A stretch of DNA of 64,000 nucleotides from NCBI RefSeq assembly GCF_023953935.1, contig NZ_JAMLIW010000009.1, positions 1-64,000 of the forward strand. The letters are read 5' to 3'. A program made the position numbers and the translations under genes. Below the pieces are notes generated by a model that was not told where the DNA came from, did no database searches, and was given only the letters and a program-made list of their open reading frames with translations. Shown piece after piece: positions 17,148-26,994 of this stretch. Source of the DNA: Thermomonas sp. (lineage in GTDB: Bacteria > Pseudomonadota > Gammaproteobacteria > Xanthomonadales > Xanthomonadaceae). Positions within the stretch are counted from its first letter, which is position 1. Every line of letters starts with the position of its first letter.

Positions 17148-18095
17148 TCAGAACAACCCGCCGTGCGCCTGCCCCGCCGCCGCGCGGGCATCGGCCATGC
17201 GGGCGATGTGGGTGTGGTGTTCGATCAGGTCGGCGCATTCGACCACGAACACGCCCATCTGCCCGACCTTGAATTCCACCCAGGCCATCGGCAGCTCCGG
17301 CAGCAGCGCCACCAGTGCGCGTTCGGCCTCGCCCACTTCGCAGATCAGCAGGCCGTCTTCGCTCAGGTGCAGGGGCGCGTCGCGCAGGATCTTCAGCACG
17401 ATGTCGAGGCCGTCGTCGCCGGCGCGCAGGCCAAGCTCCGGCTCATGCGCGTATTCGCGCGGCAGGGCGTCGGTTTCGGCATTGGTGACGTAGGGCGGGT
17501 TGCTGACGATCAGGTCATAGCGCTCGCCGGGCAGGTTGGAATACAGATCCGATTGCACGAAGCGGACGTTGCGCACCAGCAGGCGGGCTTCGTTCTCGTG
17601 GGCCAGCGCCAGCGCATCCTCACTGATGTCGGCGCCATCGACATGCCAATCCGGGTTGTAGTGGGCCATCGCAATCGCAATACAGCCGGAGCCGGTGCAC
17701 AGGTCGAGCGCACGGCGCACCTCGCGATCGCCGAGCCAAGGCTGGAAGCCGGCTTCGATCATTTCCGCGATCGGCGAGCGCGGCACCAACGCGCGCGGGT
17801 CGGACTTGAAGCTGAGGCCGGCGAACCAGGCCTCGCCGGTCAGGTAGGCGGCCGGCACGCGCTCTTCGATGCGGCGCAAAAACAGGCCAAGCACGTCTTC
17901 CTTTTCCGCCTCGGTGATGCGCGCATTGCCGTACACCGGCGACAGGTCGTGCGGCAGGTGCAGGGCGTGCAGGGTGAGCTGGGTGGCCTCGTCCAGCGCG
18001 TTGTCGTAGCCGTGGCCGAAGGTCAGCCCGGCCGCGTTGAAGCGGCTGGCGCCGTAGCGGATCAGATCGATGATGGTCTGCAATTCCAGCGACAT
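17148..18095 (-). CDS. prmB: ribosomal protein uL3 N5-glutamine methyltransferase
   Basis: Methylates a glutamine of ribosomal protein L3 with S-adenosylmethionine. 315 residues from the ATG at 18095 (MSLELQTIIDLIRYGASRF). AdoMet motif LDLCTGSGCIAIAMA near residue 140 and the catalytic NPPY in IVSNPPYVTNAE near 205. An in-frame extension to 18149 is not family-like. A TATACT hexamer upstream on the minus strand overlaps TATAAC on the plus strand, so divergent promoters with the SCO gene are plausible. Confidence 0.95.
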   Translation of the reverse strand: MSLELQTIIDLIRYGASRFNAAGLTFGHGYDNALDEATQLTLHALHLPHDLSPVYGNARITEAEKEDVLGLFLRRIEERVPAAYLTGEAWFAGLSFKSDPRALVPRSPIAEMIEAGFQPWLGDREVRRALDLCTGSGCIAIAMAHYNPDWHVDGADISEDALALAHENEARLLVRNVRFVQSDLYSNLPGERYDLIVSNPPYVTNAETDALPREYAHEPELGLRAGDDGLDIVLKILRDAPLHLSEDGLLICEVGEAERALVALLPELPMAWVEFKVGQMGVFVVECADLIEHHTHIARMADARAAAGQAHGGLF

Positions 18096-18175
18096 GGCGC
18101 ATGCATCCGCGGTGGATTGCACAGTATAACGGCGGTTGCCGGGTATCATCGCAGGCCCGGTTTCCGCAGCTTCAC

Positions 18176-18817
18176 ATGACCAGACGCACTGCCATCATCT
18201 TGTTGATCGTGATTTGCGCCGGCGCGCTGGGTCTGGTTGCCGGCCGCTTCCTGCTGCGTGCACCCGCAGTGCCAACGCTGCCGGCGCCGCAGGCCATCAC
18301 CCTGCTGCCTTCACCGCGCGCCCTGCCCGCATTCCAGCTGCAGCAGGCCGGCGGCGCGGTGCTCACGCCCGCAACGCTGCAGGGCCACTGGACCGTGGTC
18401 TTCCTCGGTTTCACCCACTGCCCCGATGTCTGTCCGACCACGCTGGCGCAGCTGTCCGCCGCGCAGAAGCAATGGGCGGCGCTGCCGGCGGCCACGCGGC
18501 CGCGGGTGCTGTTCGTGTCGGCCGATCCCGAACGCGATACGCCCGAGTTGGTCGCGCAGTACGCCCGCAGCTTCCACCCCGATTCGCTGGCCGCCACCGC
18601 GCCGGTGCCGGTGCTGGAAAAATTCGCGCGCGCGCTGTCTTTGGTGTTCATGAAAGTCCCCGGGCCCAGCGGCGCGGCCGACGATTACAGCATCGACCAC
18701 TCGGCCGCGCTGGTGTTGCTGGACCCGCAGGCACGGATGGCCGGCGTGGTGACGCCGCCGTTCGACATCAAGGGTCTTGCCGACGATCTCACGACGTTGA
18801 CCCCGGCCAGCCCATGA
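18176..18817 (+). CDS. SCO1/SenC/PrrC-type thioredoxin-fold protein
   Basis: 213 residues with an N-terminal membrane anchor (about 5-25) and a periplasmic thioredoxin-like domain. Copper-binding CPDVCP motif ([20 protein letters not shown]) and the conserved downstream His in [14 protein letters not shown] proteins deliver copper to the CuA site of cytochrome oxidase or act as thiol reductases. The stop overlaps the psd ATG (ATGA). No cytochrome oxidase gene is in the window. Confidence 0.92.
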   Translation: MTRRTAIILLIVICAGALGLVAGRFLLRAPAVPTLPAPQAITLLPSPRALPAFQLQQAGGAVLTPATLQGHWTVVFLGFTHCPDVCPTTLAQLSAAQKQWAALPAATRPRVLFVSADPERDTPELVAQYARSFHPDSLAATAPVPVLEKFARALSLVFMKVPGPSGAADDYSIDHSAALVLLDPQARMAGVVTPPFDIKGLADDLTTLTPASP

Positions 18818-19656
18818 ACGCATTGACCGCCCTCACCTACGTTCTTCCGCATCGCCTGCTGTCCTCGCTGGCGCGGCGATTGGCGTATTCACAAAACCGC
18901 GTGCTCAAGCAGTGGCTGATCGACACTGTAGCCCGCAAGTTCGGCGTCGATCTGTCGGAAGCCGCGCAGCCGGATCGCACGGCTTACCCGACCTTCAACG
19001 CCTTCTTCACCCGCGCACTGCGGCCCGACGCACGCACGCCCGACGCCGATCCGAATGCCCTGCTGATGCCGGCCGATGGCCGGATCAGCCAATGCGGGGC
19101 GATTGAGCATGGCCGCATTTTCCAGGCCAAGGGGCAGAGTTTTACCGCCGCCGAATTGCTGGGCAGTGTGGCCGATGCCGAACCGTTCCAGGAGGGCGTG
19201 TTTGCCACCGTCTACCTGTCGCCGCGTGATTACCACCGCGTGCACATGCCCTGGACCGGCACCCTGCGTGAAACCGTGCATGTGCCGGGGCGCTTGTTCT
19301 CGGTCGGCACCGATGCGGTGGCCAGCGTGCCGCGCCTGTTCGCCCGCAACGAACGGCTGGTCTGCCATTTCGATACCGATTTCGGGCCGATGGTGCAGGT
19401 GATGGTCGGCGCGCTGCTGGTCTCGGGCGTGGAAACCGTGTGGAGCGGGGTGGAAATCCCGGCCTATGGCGATGCCGTCAGCCGCAAGGACTGGCGCGAC
19501 AAGGGCATCACTCTGGAGCGCTTCGCCGAAATGGCGCGCTTCAACTACGGCAGTACCGTCATCACCCTGCTGCCCAGGGGCGTGGCGGCACTCGACCCGG
19601 GCTTGGCGGCGGAAACCCCGGTGCGGCTGGGCCAGCGGCTGGCACTGCGGGGCTGA
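18814..19656 (+). CDS. psd: phosphatidylserine decarboxylase proenzyme
   Basis: Makes phosphatidylethanolamine from phosphatidylserine at the inner membrane. 280 residues. Pyruvoyl-forming self-cleavage motif GSTVITL in [14 protein letters not shown] near residue 250, plus [16 protein letters not shown] with the catalytic His and [11 protein letters not shown]. The start overlaps the SCO gene stop, so translation is coupled. The variant YGST replaces the common LGST; the essential Gly-Ser is intact. Confidence 0.95.
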   Translation: MNALTALTYVLPHRLLSSLARRLAYSQNRVLKQWLIDTVARKFGVDLSEAAQPDRTAYPTFNAFFTRALRPDARTPDADPNALLMPADGRISQCGAIEHGRIFQAKGQSFTAAELLGSVADAEPFQEGVFATVYLSPRDYHRVHMPWTGTLRETVHVPGRLFSVGTDAVASVPRLFARNERLVCHFDTDFGPMVQVMVGALLVSGVETVWSGVEIPAYGDAVSRKDWRDKGITLERFAEMARFNYGSTVITLLPRGVAALDPGLAAETPVRLGQRLALRG

Positions 19657-19659
19657 ACC

Positions 19660-19914
19660 TCAGCCCTCGGGGTGGGCGAACGACTCCAGCCGGCCGCAGT
19701 CGCGGCAGCGCCAAGTGGTGACCGGCAGGGTGTCGGTGACGATGTTCTGGGCGGCGCCCCGATTCCACAGCCCGCTGGCGAAGGAATCGTCCGGCGCTCC
19801 GCTGACCCAGCGCGCCTGCCGGGTGCGGTTGCTGCCGTCGCGGTCGAGCAGGAAGCCCGTCTCCAGTTCACCGCCGCAGCGCAGGCAGCGCCCCGGCGTG
19901 GTTGCATCACTCAT
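19660..19914 (-). CDS. small zinc-ribbon-like protein
   Basis: 84 residues from the ATG at 19914, which overlaps the stop of the transglycosylase gene (ATGA). Two CxxC pairs, CLRCGGELETG near residue 10 and WRCRDCGRLESF near residue 70, suggest a zinc ribbon. The region between them (DDSFASGLWNRGAAQNIVTD) is polar. Hypothetical; conserved-type small protein, no function assigned. A start nine bases upstream is possible. Confidence 0.75.
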   Translation of the reverse strand: MSDATTPGRCLRCGGELETGFLLDRDGSNRTRQARWVSGAPDDSFASGLWNRGAAQNIVTDTLPVTTWRCRDCGRLESFAHPEG

Positions 19915-21437
19915 CCTTCGCAACCCTTCAGTAGCAGGGTCTGCCCGGGCCGAATCGTGTATCTGGGCGCCTTCAGCCGGTTGGCCCGCGCCAGGGCGGC
20001 GAGATTGCAGCGGAACTTGTTGGCGATGGCGTGCACGCTGTCACCGCGTTTGACTCTGTAGGTCTTCGGACGGGCGGGCGCGGCAGGGGCCGCCGCAGGC
20101 GAAGATGCCGCATCCGTGGCCTGACCGGAGACCGGCACCGGCGCCCCGACCTGCACGATGGCGGCATTGACGTCGCTGGCGACCAGCTCGCGCGCCAGTT
20201 CGACCCGGCGCCCGCTGCGGCAATGCAGTGCATACAGCCAATTGATGCGGGTGGTGGCGTTGAGCGTGGTCCCGGCGGGAAGCGTGGTCGCCGGCGCCCA
20301 GCGCGGGTTGAGATTGCGCAAGGCGCGCAGATAGCCATCGCGCGAACCGTAATTGCCCAGACAGATCGTCAATTCGTACAGCGAAGCCGGCCGCGAAAGT
20401 TGCACCGTCGCCGGACGCACGCTCACCCGCGGCCAGCGGATGCCGTAGTCCTTGGGGTGCAGGAACAGCCAGGCCGCGGCGATCACCATCGGCACGTAAT
20501 CCTTGGTTTCGGCCGGGAACTGGTTGTAGACATCCGCATCCCAGAAGCTGCGTCCGCCGCTGGCCTGGAACACCCGCAGCGCGCGGCCCTCGCCGCCGTT
20601 GTAGCCCGCCAGCGACAGCTCGATGCTGTTGTTGAGCTGGGCCATGCGCTCGGATAGGTATTCGGCCGCGGCATCCGCCGACGCGCGCGGGTCGTAGCGC
20701 GTGTCGAACCCGGTGCCGTCATCACCCAACCCGAAGCGGCGGCCCGTGGCCGGCATGAACTGCAGCGGCCCGACCGCGCCAGCGCGCGAGCCGACGTGGA
20801 CCTTGCCATTGGACTCCTTGGCCATGATCCCGAACAGCAGCGCCTCGGGCAGCCCGCGGCGCTTGAACGATGGCGACATCAGGTGCTGCATGTAGCGATA
20901 GTTCTCGTAGCTGTCCATCAGTGATGGCCGCATGTCGGTCAACCAGCGGCGGATGCCCGCCTGCACCGCCGGGTTGAACTGGACCATGCGCACGAACCGG
21001 CGCCCTTCCTCGCTGAGCAGCACGTTGGCGCTGGCTTGGTCGGGGACATCGGTGCCGGCCAGCTCGGAAGCATCGATCGGATCATCCTCGAATTCACCCT
21101 CGCCGGTGGCCTCTGCGTCGGCTTCGGCGTTGGCCTTGAGCAGGCGCTCGTAGGCTTCCAGCATCGCCGCCACATTGCAGGCTTTCAGCTTGGCGCAATC
21201 GGCCACCACGCCCTGCATCTCGGCCAACGCCTGCTGCGCGGCCTTGGCCCCAGCATCTTCGTCCTCCATCATCTTCGCATCGCGGTAGTGCTTTTCCGCC
21301 GCATCCATGCGTTGCTGCAATGCAGCGACCGCGACTTCGTCGCGACGCGAAAGCGCATGAGCCGTGGAGGGAACCAGCGCCGCCAGCAGCGGCAGTGAAA
21401 GCAACAGGGAAGCGCAGAAAATGCGTGGCGTCATCAT
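19911..21437 (-). CDS. membrane-bound lytic murein transglycosylase, MltD-like, with LysM
   Basis: 508 residues from the first of two ATGs (21437/21434). Signal peptide (about 1-25, ending AHA), helical N-terminal region (30-150), SLT-type lytic transglycosylase domain with catalytic Glu in GIMAKESNGKV and GAVGPLQFMPATGRRFGL plus SLAGYNGGEGRALRVF, then an acidic/Ala-rich linker and a C-terminal LysM domain (YRVKRGDSVHAIANKF). Cleaves peptidoglycan glycosidic bonds to anhydromuramoyl products. No lipobox Cys is present, so periplasmic rather than lipoprotein. Coupled to the small zinc-ribbon gene. Confidence 0.9.
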   Translation of the reverse strand: MMTPRIFCASLLLSLPLLAALVPSTAHALSRRDEVAVAALQQRMDAAEKHYRDAKMMEDEDAGAKAAQQALAEMQGVVADCAKLKACNVAAMLEAYERLLKANAEADAEATGEGEFEDDPIDASELAGTDVPDQASANVLLSEEGRRFVRMVQFNPAVQAGIRRWLTDMRPSLMDSYENYRYMQHLMSPSFKRRGLPEALLFGIMAKESNGKVHVGSRAGAVGPLQFMPATGRRFGLGDDGTGFDTRYDPRASADAAAEYLSERMAQLNNSIELSLAGYNGGEGRALRVFQASGGRSFWDADVYNQFPAETKDYVPMVIAAAWLFLHPKDYGIRWPRVSVRPATVQLSRPASLYELTICLGNYGSRDGYLRALRNLNPRWAPATTLPAGTTLNATTRINWLYALHCRSGRRVELARELVASDVNAAIVQVGAPVPVSGQATDAASSPAAAPAAPARPKTYRVKRGDSVHAIANKFRCNLAALARANRLKAPRYTIRPGQTLLLKGCEG

Positions 21438-21636
21438 CCTGAATCTGTTCGACGGGAAATGGCAGGGTATCTGCCCGCCGCGCGTCGGGGCAACCCGCCG
21501 CCGGCACGAGTCCCCATTCATCGATTGCGCACATCCAACTCGTGGCCGCCACCAGACCTTGGCCGGGGCACATCAGGGCAAGGCCGACCAAGTCAGCATA
21601 GAATCCGGAATCCCGCGCACGGAACACTCACTGGAC

Positions 21637-23151
21637 ATGGATCCCATCCTTGTTGGAAAAGCCGTCACCACCGACACCAGCGGCAGCGTCGTGCTGCTGC
21701 CCGCCTATGGCAACCGCCACGGCCTGGTCGCAGGCGCAACCGGCACCGGCAAGACCGTCACCCTGATGACGCTGGCGGAAGGGTTTTCCCGGATCGGCGT
21801 GCCGGTGTTCATGGCCGACGTCAAGGGCGACGTCGCCGGCCTCGCCATGCCCGGCACCAGCAGCGACAAGCTCAAGCAGCGGCTCGAACGCATCGGCGTC
21901 AGCGATTACAGGAACGAGGCCGCGCCGGTGGTGTTCTGGGACCTGTGGGGCAAGGCCGGGCATCCGGTGCGGACCACGGTCAGCGAAATCGGCCCGACCC
22001 TGCTGGCGCGCATCCTCGAACTGAACGACACCCAGTCCGGCGTGCTCGACATCCTGTTCAAGCTGGCCGACGATCGCGGCCTGCTGCTGCTCGACCTCGA
22101 GGACTTCCGCGCCCTGCTCGGCCTGATCGCCGACGAACGCAAGGATATTTCCACCTCCTACGGACTGGTCAGCGCGCAATCGATCGGCGCCATCCAGCGC
22201 GCCTTGCTGCAGCTGGAACAGCAGGGCGCCGACCAGTTCTTCGGCGAGCCCGCACTGGAACTGGCCGAACTGATGCGGACCACCTACGACGGTCGCGGCG
22301 TGGTCAACATCCTCGCCGCCGATCAGCTGATCCTGAAGCCGCGCCTGTATTCCAGCTTCCTGCTGTGGCTGCTGTCGGAGTTGTTCGAGACCCTGCCGGA
22401 AGTGGGCGATCTGGACAAACCCAAGCTCGTCTTCGTGTTCGACGAGGCGCACCTGCTGTTCGACGATGCGCCGGCGGCGCTGCAGCAGCGCATCGAACAA
22501 GTGGTGCGACTGATCCGATCCAAGGGCGTCGGCGTGTATTTCTGCTCACAGTTTCCAGACGACGTGCCCGACGCGATCCTCGGCCAGCTCGGCAACCGCG
22601 TCCAGCACGCCCTGCGCGCCTTCACGCCGCGCGACCAGAAGGCTGTCAAGACCGCCGCGGAAACCTTCGTCGCCAATCCGGCGCTGGACGTGGCCGCCAC
22701 CATCAGCCAGCTCGGGGTCGGTGAAGCACTGGTCTCGACCTTGCAGGACAAGGGCATCCCGATGCCGGTGGAAAGGACCCTGATCGCCCCGCCGCGTTGC
22801 CGGATGGGCGCGATCACCGAGGCCGAACGCGCGCAGGTGCGCGCCGGCAGCCCGGTCGGCGCGAAATACGACACCCGCGTCGACCGCGATTCGGCGGCGG
22901 AAATGCTGGCGAAGAAGGCCGCCGACAAGGCCGAGCAGGCGCAGGCGCCGCCGGCCAAGACCCGCGCCGATGAGGCTGCCGGCTCGGAACACGGCTTCGG
23001 CGATGCGGTCAAGGACGCCATGTTCGGCACCAAGCGCCGCCAGGGCATGGTCGAGACCATGGCCAAGCAGACCGCACGCACGGTCGGCAGCCAGGTCGGC
23101 CGCCGGATCGTCCGCGGTATCCTTGGCAGCCTGTTCGGCGGCAGGCGCTGA
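21637..23151 (+). CDS. HerA-like DUF853 ATPase (YjgR family)
   Basis: 504 residues from the ATG at 21637 (MDPILVGKAVTTD); an upstream open frame from 21364 overlaps the divergent transglycosylase gene and is rejected. Walker A GATGTGKTVTLMTLAE near residue 40, Walker B LVFVFDEAHLLFDDAP near 270, and the arginine-rich FTPRDQKAVKTAAETF region. DUF853 proteins are HerA/FtsK-like NTPases of unknown role. The C-terminal 60 residues are Ala/Lys-rich then basic (GSQVGRRIVRGILGSLFGGRR), a usual family ending. A TAGAAT hexamer at 21599 could be the -10. Confidence 0.93.
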   Translation: MDPILVGKAVTTDTSGSVVLLPAYGNRHGLVAGATGTGKTVTLMTLAEGFSRIGVPVFMADVKGDVAGLAMPGTSSDKLKQRLERIGVSDYRNEAAPVVFWDLWGKAGHPVRTTVSEIGPTLLARILELNDTQSGVLDILFKLADDRGLLLLDLEDFRALLGLIADERKDISTSYGLVSAQSIGAIQRALLQLEQQGADQFFGEPALELAELMRTTYDGRGVVNILAADQLILKPRLYSSFLLWLLSELFETLPEVGDLDKPKLVFVFDEAHLLFDDAPAALQQRIEQVVRLIRSKGVGVYFCSQFPDDVPDAILGQLGNRVQHALRAFTPRDQKAVKTAAETFVANPALDVAATISQLGVGEALVSTLQDKGIPMPVERTLIAPPRCRMGAITEAERAQVRAGSPVGAKYDTRVDRDSAAEMLAKKAADKAEQAQAPPAKTRADEAAGSEHGFGDAVKDAMFGTKRRQGMVETMAKQTARTVGSQVGRRIVRGILGSLFGGRR

Positions 23152-23182
23152 ACACCGAACCCGATTCTCAGGAGGAACACCC

Positions 23183-23686
23183 ATGATGCGCAGGCTTTCC
23201 TTCATCGCAGCGCTTGGATTGACGGCACTGGCACTTGCGGGCTGCAAAAAACCGGCGAATTCGCAGGACACCCTGCTGCAGGAAGCGCGTGAGGCCGGCG
23301 ACGATCTGAGCGCCCTCCAGGCACCGCCGACATCACAGCTGCGCGTCGATCCGAACGATGCCCCGACCAAGGAACCGCCGCCCTCCACCTTCGCCGGTCA
23401 ATACCATGGTTCGATCCCCTGCGCCGGCTGCGACGGCGGCAATTCCACCCTGACGCTCTCCGCCGACGGCAACTACACCATCGAACGCCCGGCACCCAAT
23501 CCCGGCAGCAACGGGCACTGGGTCTCCGAAGAAGGTGGCACCCGGCTCCGCCTCGACCCGGTGCGTCGCGACGACGGCAGCCTGGTCTGGGCTGTCGCCG
23601 CGAACAACACGCTCCAGCGTCTGGACGAAGACGGCACCCCGCTGGCCCGCGACGTCCAGCCGGACGTGCTGACCCGCGCACGCTGA
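23183..23686 (+). CDS. NlpE-like N-terminal-domain lipoprotein
   Basis: 167 residues. Lipoprotein signal with lipobox LALAGC (Cys near residue 21), a Pro/Asp-rich linker, then an NlpE_N-type beta domain: GQYHGSIPCAGCDGGNSTLTLSADGNYTIE with its CxxC pair. NlpE is an outer-membrane lipoprotein linked to copper tolerance and Cpx sensing in enterobacteria; here only the N-terminal domain is present. A strong ribosome site (CAGGAGG) precedes the ATG. Lies 31 bp after the DUF853 gene. Confidence 0.85.
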   Translation: MMRRLSFIAALGLTALALAGCKKPANSQDTLLQEAREAGDDLSALQAPPTSQLRVDPNDAPTKEPPPSTFAGQYHGSIPCAGCDGGNSTLTLSADGNYTIERPAPNPGSNGHWVSEEGGTRLRLDPVRRDDGSLVWAVAANNTLQRLDEDGTPLARDVQPDVLTRAR

Positions 23687-23742
23687 CCCCCCCCGGCGTC
23701 CACGCGGCCTGCGGCCAGGATCACCGAATCGGCTCGCCCGCC

Positions 23743-25014
23743 ATGCCACGCGCGCCGCTTTCGATGCATTCGCCGCCGGTGCCTTTCTGGCAACGCTCCG
23801 GCGCGATCGCCAAGTATCCACTGCACCCCGCCGCACTGGCGACGCTGCTGCTGTTGACCATTCTGGGCATGCTGGGATGGCTGCCGAATTCCGGCTGGAT
23901 CTTCTCCATCATCATCTACTTCGCTGGCTACAAATACGCTTTCGAGATCCTGCTGCGCACGGCCAACGGCGATCTCCAACCGCCCGAGGTATCGATCGAA
24001 GCGCAAAACGGTTCGGTCTGGCGCCTGCTGGGCGTCCTGCTGGCGCTGGCGCTTGCCGTCAAGCTGACTTTCGTTGCCGGCTACGTTGCCGTCGGCGTGC
24101 TGATGCTGGTGCTGTTCACCTGTATCCAGCCCGCGCTGTTGGCGCTGCTGGCCACCGGTGACGGGCTGCTCACCGCCCTCAATCCGGCCAACGCCCTGCG
24201 CATGGTCGGCCGCATCGGTGTGGTTTATTTCGTCGTCGCGGCTGCGCTGCTGCTGATCCAGATCGCCGTGCTGCTGGCCAGCCGTTCGCTGGCGGCCACC
24301 CTGCCCGGCTTCCTGGCATCGCTGGTGATCGACGCGGTGTTCTTCTGGGGCCTGTTCGTCAGCTTCCACCTGCTGGGACTGGCGATGTACCAGTACCACG
24401 ATGCGTTGGGCTACACGCCGTCCCGGCACGCGGACGCGCTGCCCACTCCGCACGACCGCGATCAGGCGCTGCTGGATCGAGTGGAAGTCCGCATCGAAGA
24501 GGATGACCTGCCCGGCGCGATTGCCTTGCTGCGCGACGAACTGGGCGAACGCCCGGTCGCACCGGTCGTGCATGAACGCTATCGGCAACTGCTGCGCGAG
24601 GCCGGCGAGGCCGAGGCATTGGACGCGCACGCCGGCCGCTATATCGCGATGCTGGCGCAGAACGGGCAGGACCGATTGGCCTTGGGAGCGCTGCGGGATG
24701 CGCTGGACACCAATCCGCAGTTTTCCCGCCTCGATCCCGAGCATGGCACGGGCCTGGTACGCCGCGCGCTTGAACTCGGCCAGTTCCGGCTGGTGGTCGA
24801 TGCCTTGCGCGCCCTCCTGCGCGCCGACCCGCGCCATCCGCAGGCTCCGAAGTGGGCCCTGCACGCCGCGCAGCTGTTGCAAGTCCGCTTCGGTGACACC
24901 ACCGAGGCCCGCGCCGTGCTGCAGGCCACCCGCGAGACCTGCCGGAACGAAGCCGGCATCGTCGACCTCGATGCCGCGCTTCGGACGCTGCCCTCCGATG
25001 GTTCAAGCACGTGA
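23743..25014 (+). CDS. membrane protein with C-terminal helical-repeat domain
   Basis: 423 residues. Five or six membrane segments within about 30-225, with a DUF4013-like bundle look, then a soluble helical region (about 235-415) with TPR-like pairs such as [41 protein letters not shown]. Function unknown; a scaffold role is inference. The stop overlaps the GTG start of greB (GTGA), so expression of the two is coupled. Confidence 0.8.
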   Translation: MPRAPLSMHSPPVPFWQRSGAIAKYPLHPAALATLLLLTILGMLGWLPNSGWIFSIIIYFAGYKYAFEILLRTANGDLQPPEVSIEAQNGSVWRLLGVLLALALAVKLTFVAGYVAVGVLMLVLFTCIQPALLALLATGDGLLTALNPANALRMVGRIGVVYFVVAAALLLIQIAVLLASRSLAATLPGFLASLVIDAVFFWGLFVSFHLLGLAMYQYHDALGYTPSRHADALPTPHDRDQALLDRVEVRIEEDDLPGAIALLRDELGERPVAPVVHERYRQLLREAGEAEALDAHAGRYIAMLAQNGQDRLALGALRDALDTNPQFSRLDPEHGTGLVRRALELGQFRLVVDALRALLRADPRHPQAPKWALHAAQLLQVRFGDTTEARAVLQATRETCRNEAGIVDLDAALRTLPSDGSST

Positions 25015-25514
25015 GCCGCTGGCGGCCACCCGGCGAAACAAGCACGGCGCTGATCACCCGCGCCGGTCATGACCGACTGAAGGCCGAACTGGACGAGCTT
25101 TGGCGCCGACGCCGGCCCGAGGTGGTGAAGGCGCTGGCGGCGGCCGCCGCCGAAGGCGATCGATCCGAAAATGCCGAATACACCTACCGCAAGAAACAGC
25201 TGGGCGAGATCGACCGCCGCGTGCGCTATCTCGGCAAGCGGCTGGAAGTATTGAAAGTGGTGGACACCGCACCGTCCGATCCGCAAGCGGTGTACTTCGG
25301 CGCCGATGTCGAATTGGAAAATGCCGAGACCGGCGAATGCGTGCGTTACCGCATCGTCGGCCCGGACGAAACCGATGCGAAGCGGGGTTGGATCAGCATC
25401 GATGCACCCTTGGCGCGGGCGATGCTGAAAAAACGCATCGATGACGAGTTCGAAACGACGCTACCGAGCGGCAAGGCCAGCTTCGTGATCGTGGCAGTGC
25501 ACTACCACGACTGA
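25011..25514 (+). CDS. greB: transcription elongation factor GreB
   Basis: 167 residues from a GTG start overlapping the upstream stop. N-terminal antiparallel coiled coil (about 20-85) with the acidic tip [10 protein letters not shown], whose Asp/Glu coordinate the catalytic Mg in the RNA polymerase secondary channel, and a C-terminal FKBP-like domain ending [13 protein letters not shown]. The basic patch around RRRRPEVV and length suit GreB better than GreA. Ends directly at the heptamer repeat before convergent rimO. Confidence 0.93.
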   Translation: MSRWRPPGETSTALITRAGHDRLKAELDELWRRRRPEVVKALAAAAAEGDRSENAEYTYRKKQLGEIDRRVRYLGKRLEVLKVVDTAPSDPQAVYFGADVELENAETGECVRYRIVGPDETDAKRGWISIDAPLARAMLKKRIDDEFETTLPSGKASFVIVAVHYHD

Positions 25515-25575
25515 CCGTCTCCCGTCTCCCGTCTCCCGTCTCCCGTCTCCCGTCTCCCGTCTCCCGTCTCCCGTC
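25515..25575. repeat. heptanucleotide microsatellite between greB and rimO
   Basis: Eight perfect copies of CCGTCTC plus five bases fill the whole space between the greB stop (25512-25514) and the rimO stop (25574-25576). It is homopurine on the minus strand (GAGACGG units). Because it is 61 bp of perfect 7-mers it is likely to vary in copy number between isolates. It might act as a spacer or terminator region for the convergent genes. Confidence 0.95.
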
Positions 25576-26905
25576 AGTCGTTGTACTCGACCTCGCCGTA
25601 CAGGTCGTGCTCATCGCTGCCCATGATCCGCACCTGCACGAACTCGCCGGGGCGCAAACCGGCGTCGCGGCCGTCCTGGATCTGCACCAGCCCGTCGATC
25701 TCCGGCGCATCCGCCATCGAACGCGCAATCGCCAGCTCGCCGTCGATCGCATCCACCAGACAGGTCTGCACGCTGCCGACCTTGGCTTCCAGCTTGGCTG
25801 CTGAAATCTCCGCCTGCCGCTCCATGAAGCGTGCAAGCCGCTCTTGCTTCACCTCTTCAGGAACCGGATCAGGCAAGTCATTGGCTTTGGCGCCCGTCAC
25901 CGGCGAATAGGCGAACGCGCCGACGCGATCGAGCTGGGCCTCGTCGAGGAAATCCAGCAGCTGCTCGAACTCGTCCTCGGTCTCGCCGGGGAAGCCGACG
26001 ATGAAGGTGGAACGAATCGTCAGCTCAGGGCAGATGGCGCGCCAGCGGTGGATGCGCTCCAGAGTCTTGTCCACCGCACCCGGGCGCTTCATCAATTTCA
26101 GGATACGCGGGCTGGCGTGCTGGAACGGGATATCGAGGTAAGGAAGAATCTTCCCGTCCGCCATCAGCGGAATCACGTCATCGACGTGCGGATACGGATA
26201 GACGTAATGCAGCCGTGTCCATACGCCCAGTTCCGACAAACCTTCACACAGCGCTTTCATCCGGGTTTCGTACATCCCGGTGCGCCACAGCTTGGGCGCG
26301 TACTTCACGTCCACGCCATAGGCGCTGGTGTCCTGTGAGACCACCAGCAATTCCTTGACCCCGCCGCGCACCAGCTTCTCGGCTTCGCGCAGCACCTCAT
26401 CCACCGGGCGCGACACCAGATCGCCGCGCATCGACGGGATGATGCAGAACGTGCAGCGGTGGTTGCAGCCTTCGGAAATCTTCAGATAGGCGTAGTGCTT
26501 CGGGGTCAGCTTCAGGCCGTAGTCGGGCAGCAGGTCGACGAACGGATCGTGCCGCGGCGGCAGCGCCTTGTGCACCGCGTCCATCACGCTCTGGTAGTCC
26601 TGCGGGCCGCTGATCGACAGCACATCCGGGTGCGCCTCGCGGATCAACTCGGCGCGCTTGCCGAGGCAGCCGGTAACGATGACCTTGCCGTTTTCCGCCA
26701 GCGCCTCGCCGATGGTGTCCAGTGATTCGGCCACCGCCGAGTCGATGAAACCGCAGGTGTTGACTACCACCACGTCGGCATCGTCGTAGGTCTGCACCAG
26801 GTCGTAGCCTTCAACCTTGAGCTGGGTGAGGATACGCTCGGAATCGACCAGCGCCTTGGGGCAGCCCAGACTCACGAATCCGACCTTGGGTTGCTGCAGG
26901 GACAT
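25574..26905 (-). CDS. rimO: ribosomal protein uS12 methylthiotransferase
   Basis: Radical SAM enzyme that methylthiolates Asp88 of ribosomal protein S12. 443 residues. N-terminal UPF0004 domain with Cys ligands ([37 protein letters not shown]), radical [14 protein letters not shown] motif near residue 147, and a C-terminal TRAM domain ([19 protein letters not shown] onward). Usual length. TATAAT on the minus strand at 26932-26937, about 27 bases before the ATG, could be its -10. Confidence 0.96.
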   Translation of the reverse strand: MSLQQPKVGFVSLGCPKALVDSERILTQLKVEGYDLVQTYDDADVVVVNTCGFIDSAVAESLDTIGEALAENGKVIVTGCLGKRAELIREAHPDVLSISGPQDYQSVMDAVHKALPPRHDPFVDLLPDYGLKLTPKHYAYLKISEGCNHRCTFCIIPSMRGDLVSRPVDEVLREAEKLVRGGVKELLVVSQDTSAYGVDVKYAPKLWRTGMYETRMKALCEGLSELGVWTRLHYVYPYPHVDDVIPLMADGKILPYLDIPFQHASPRILKLMKRPGAVDKTLERIHRWRAICPELTIRSTFIVGFPGETEDEFEQLLDFLDEAQLDRVGAFAYSPVTGAKANDLPDPVPEEVKQERLARFMERQAEISAAKLEAKVGSVQTCLVDAIDGELAIARSMADAPEIDGLVQIQDGRDAGLRPGEFVQVRIMGSDEHDLYGEVEYND

Positions 26906-26994
26906 GGCGCCGCATCCGGAAAAGGTGCGAAATTATAAGGCGCGGGGCCGGCAACGCTGCCACGCCCGCGACGACTCCACAGCGAGGTACCGCG

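Noticed and set aside
21364-21636. N-terminal extension of the DUF853 ATPase
   Set aside because: It overlaps the start of the divergent transglycosylase gene and lacks similarity to the family; MDPILVGKA is the expected start.
25515-25575. Possible CRISPR-like array
   Set aside because: Simple 7-bp tandem repeat with no spacers; no cas genes in the window. The 10.5-kb array also lacks spacer structure.
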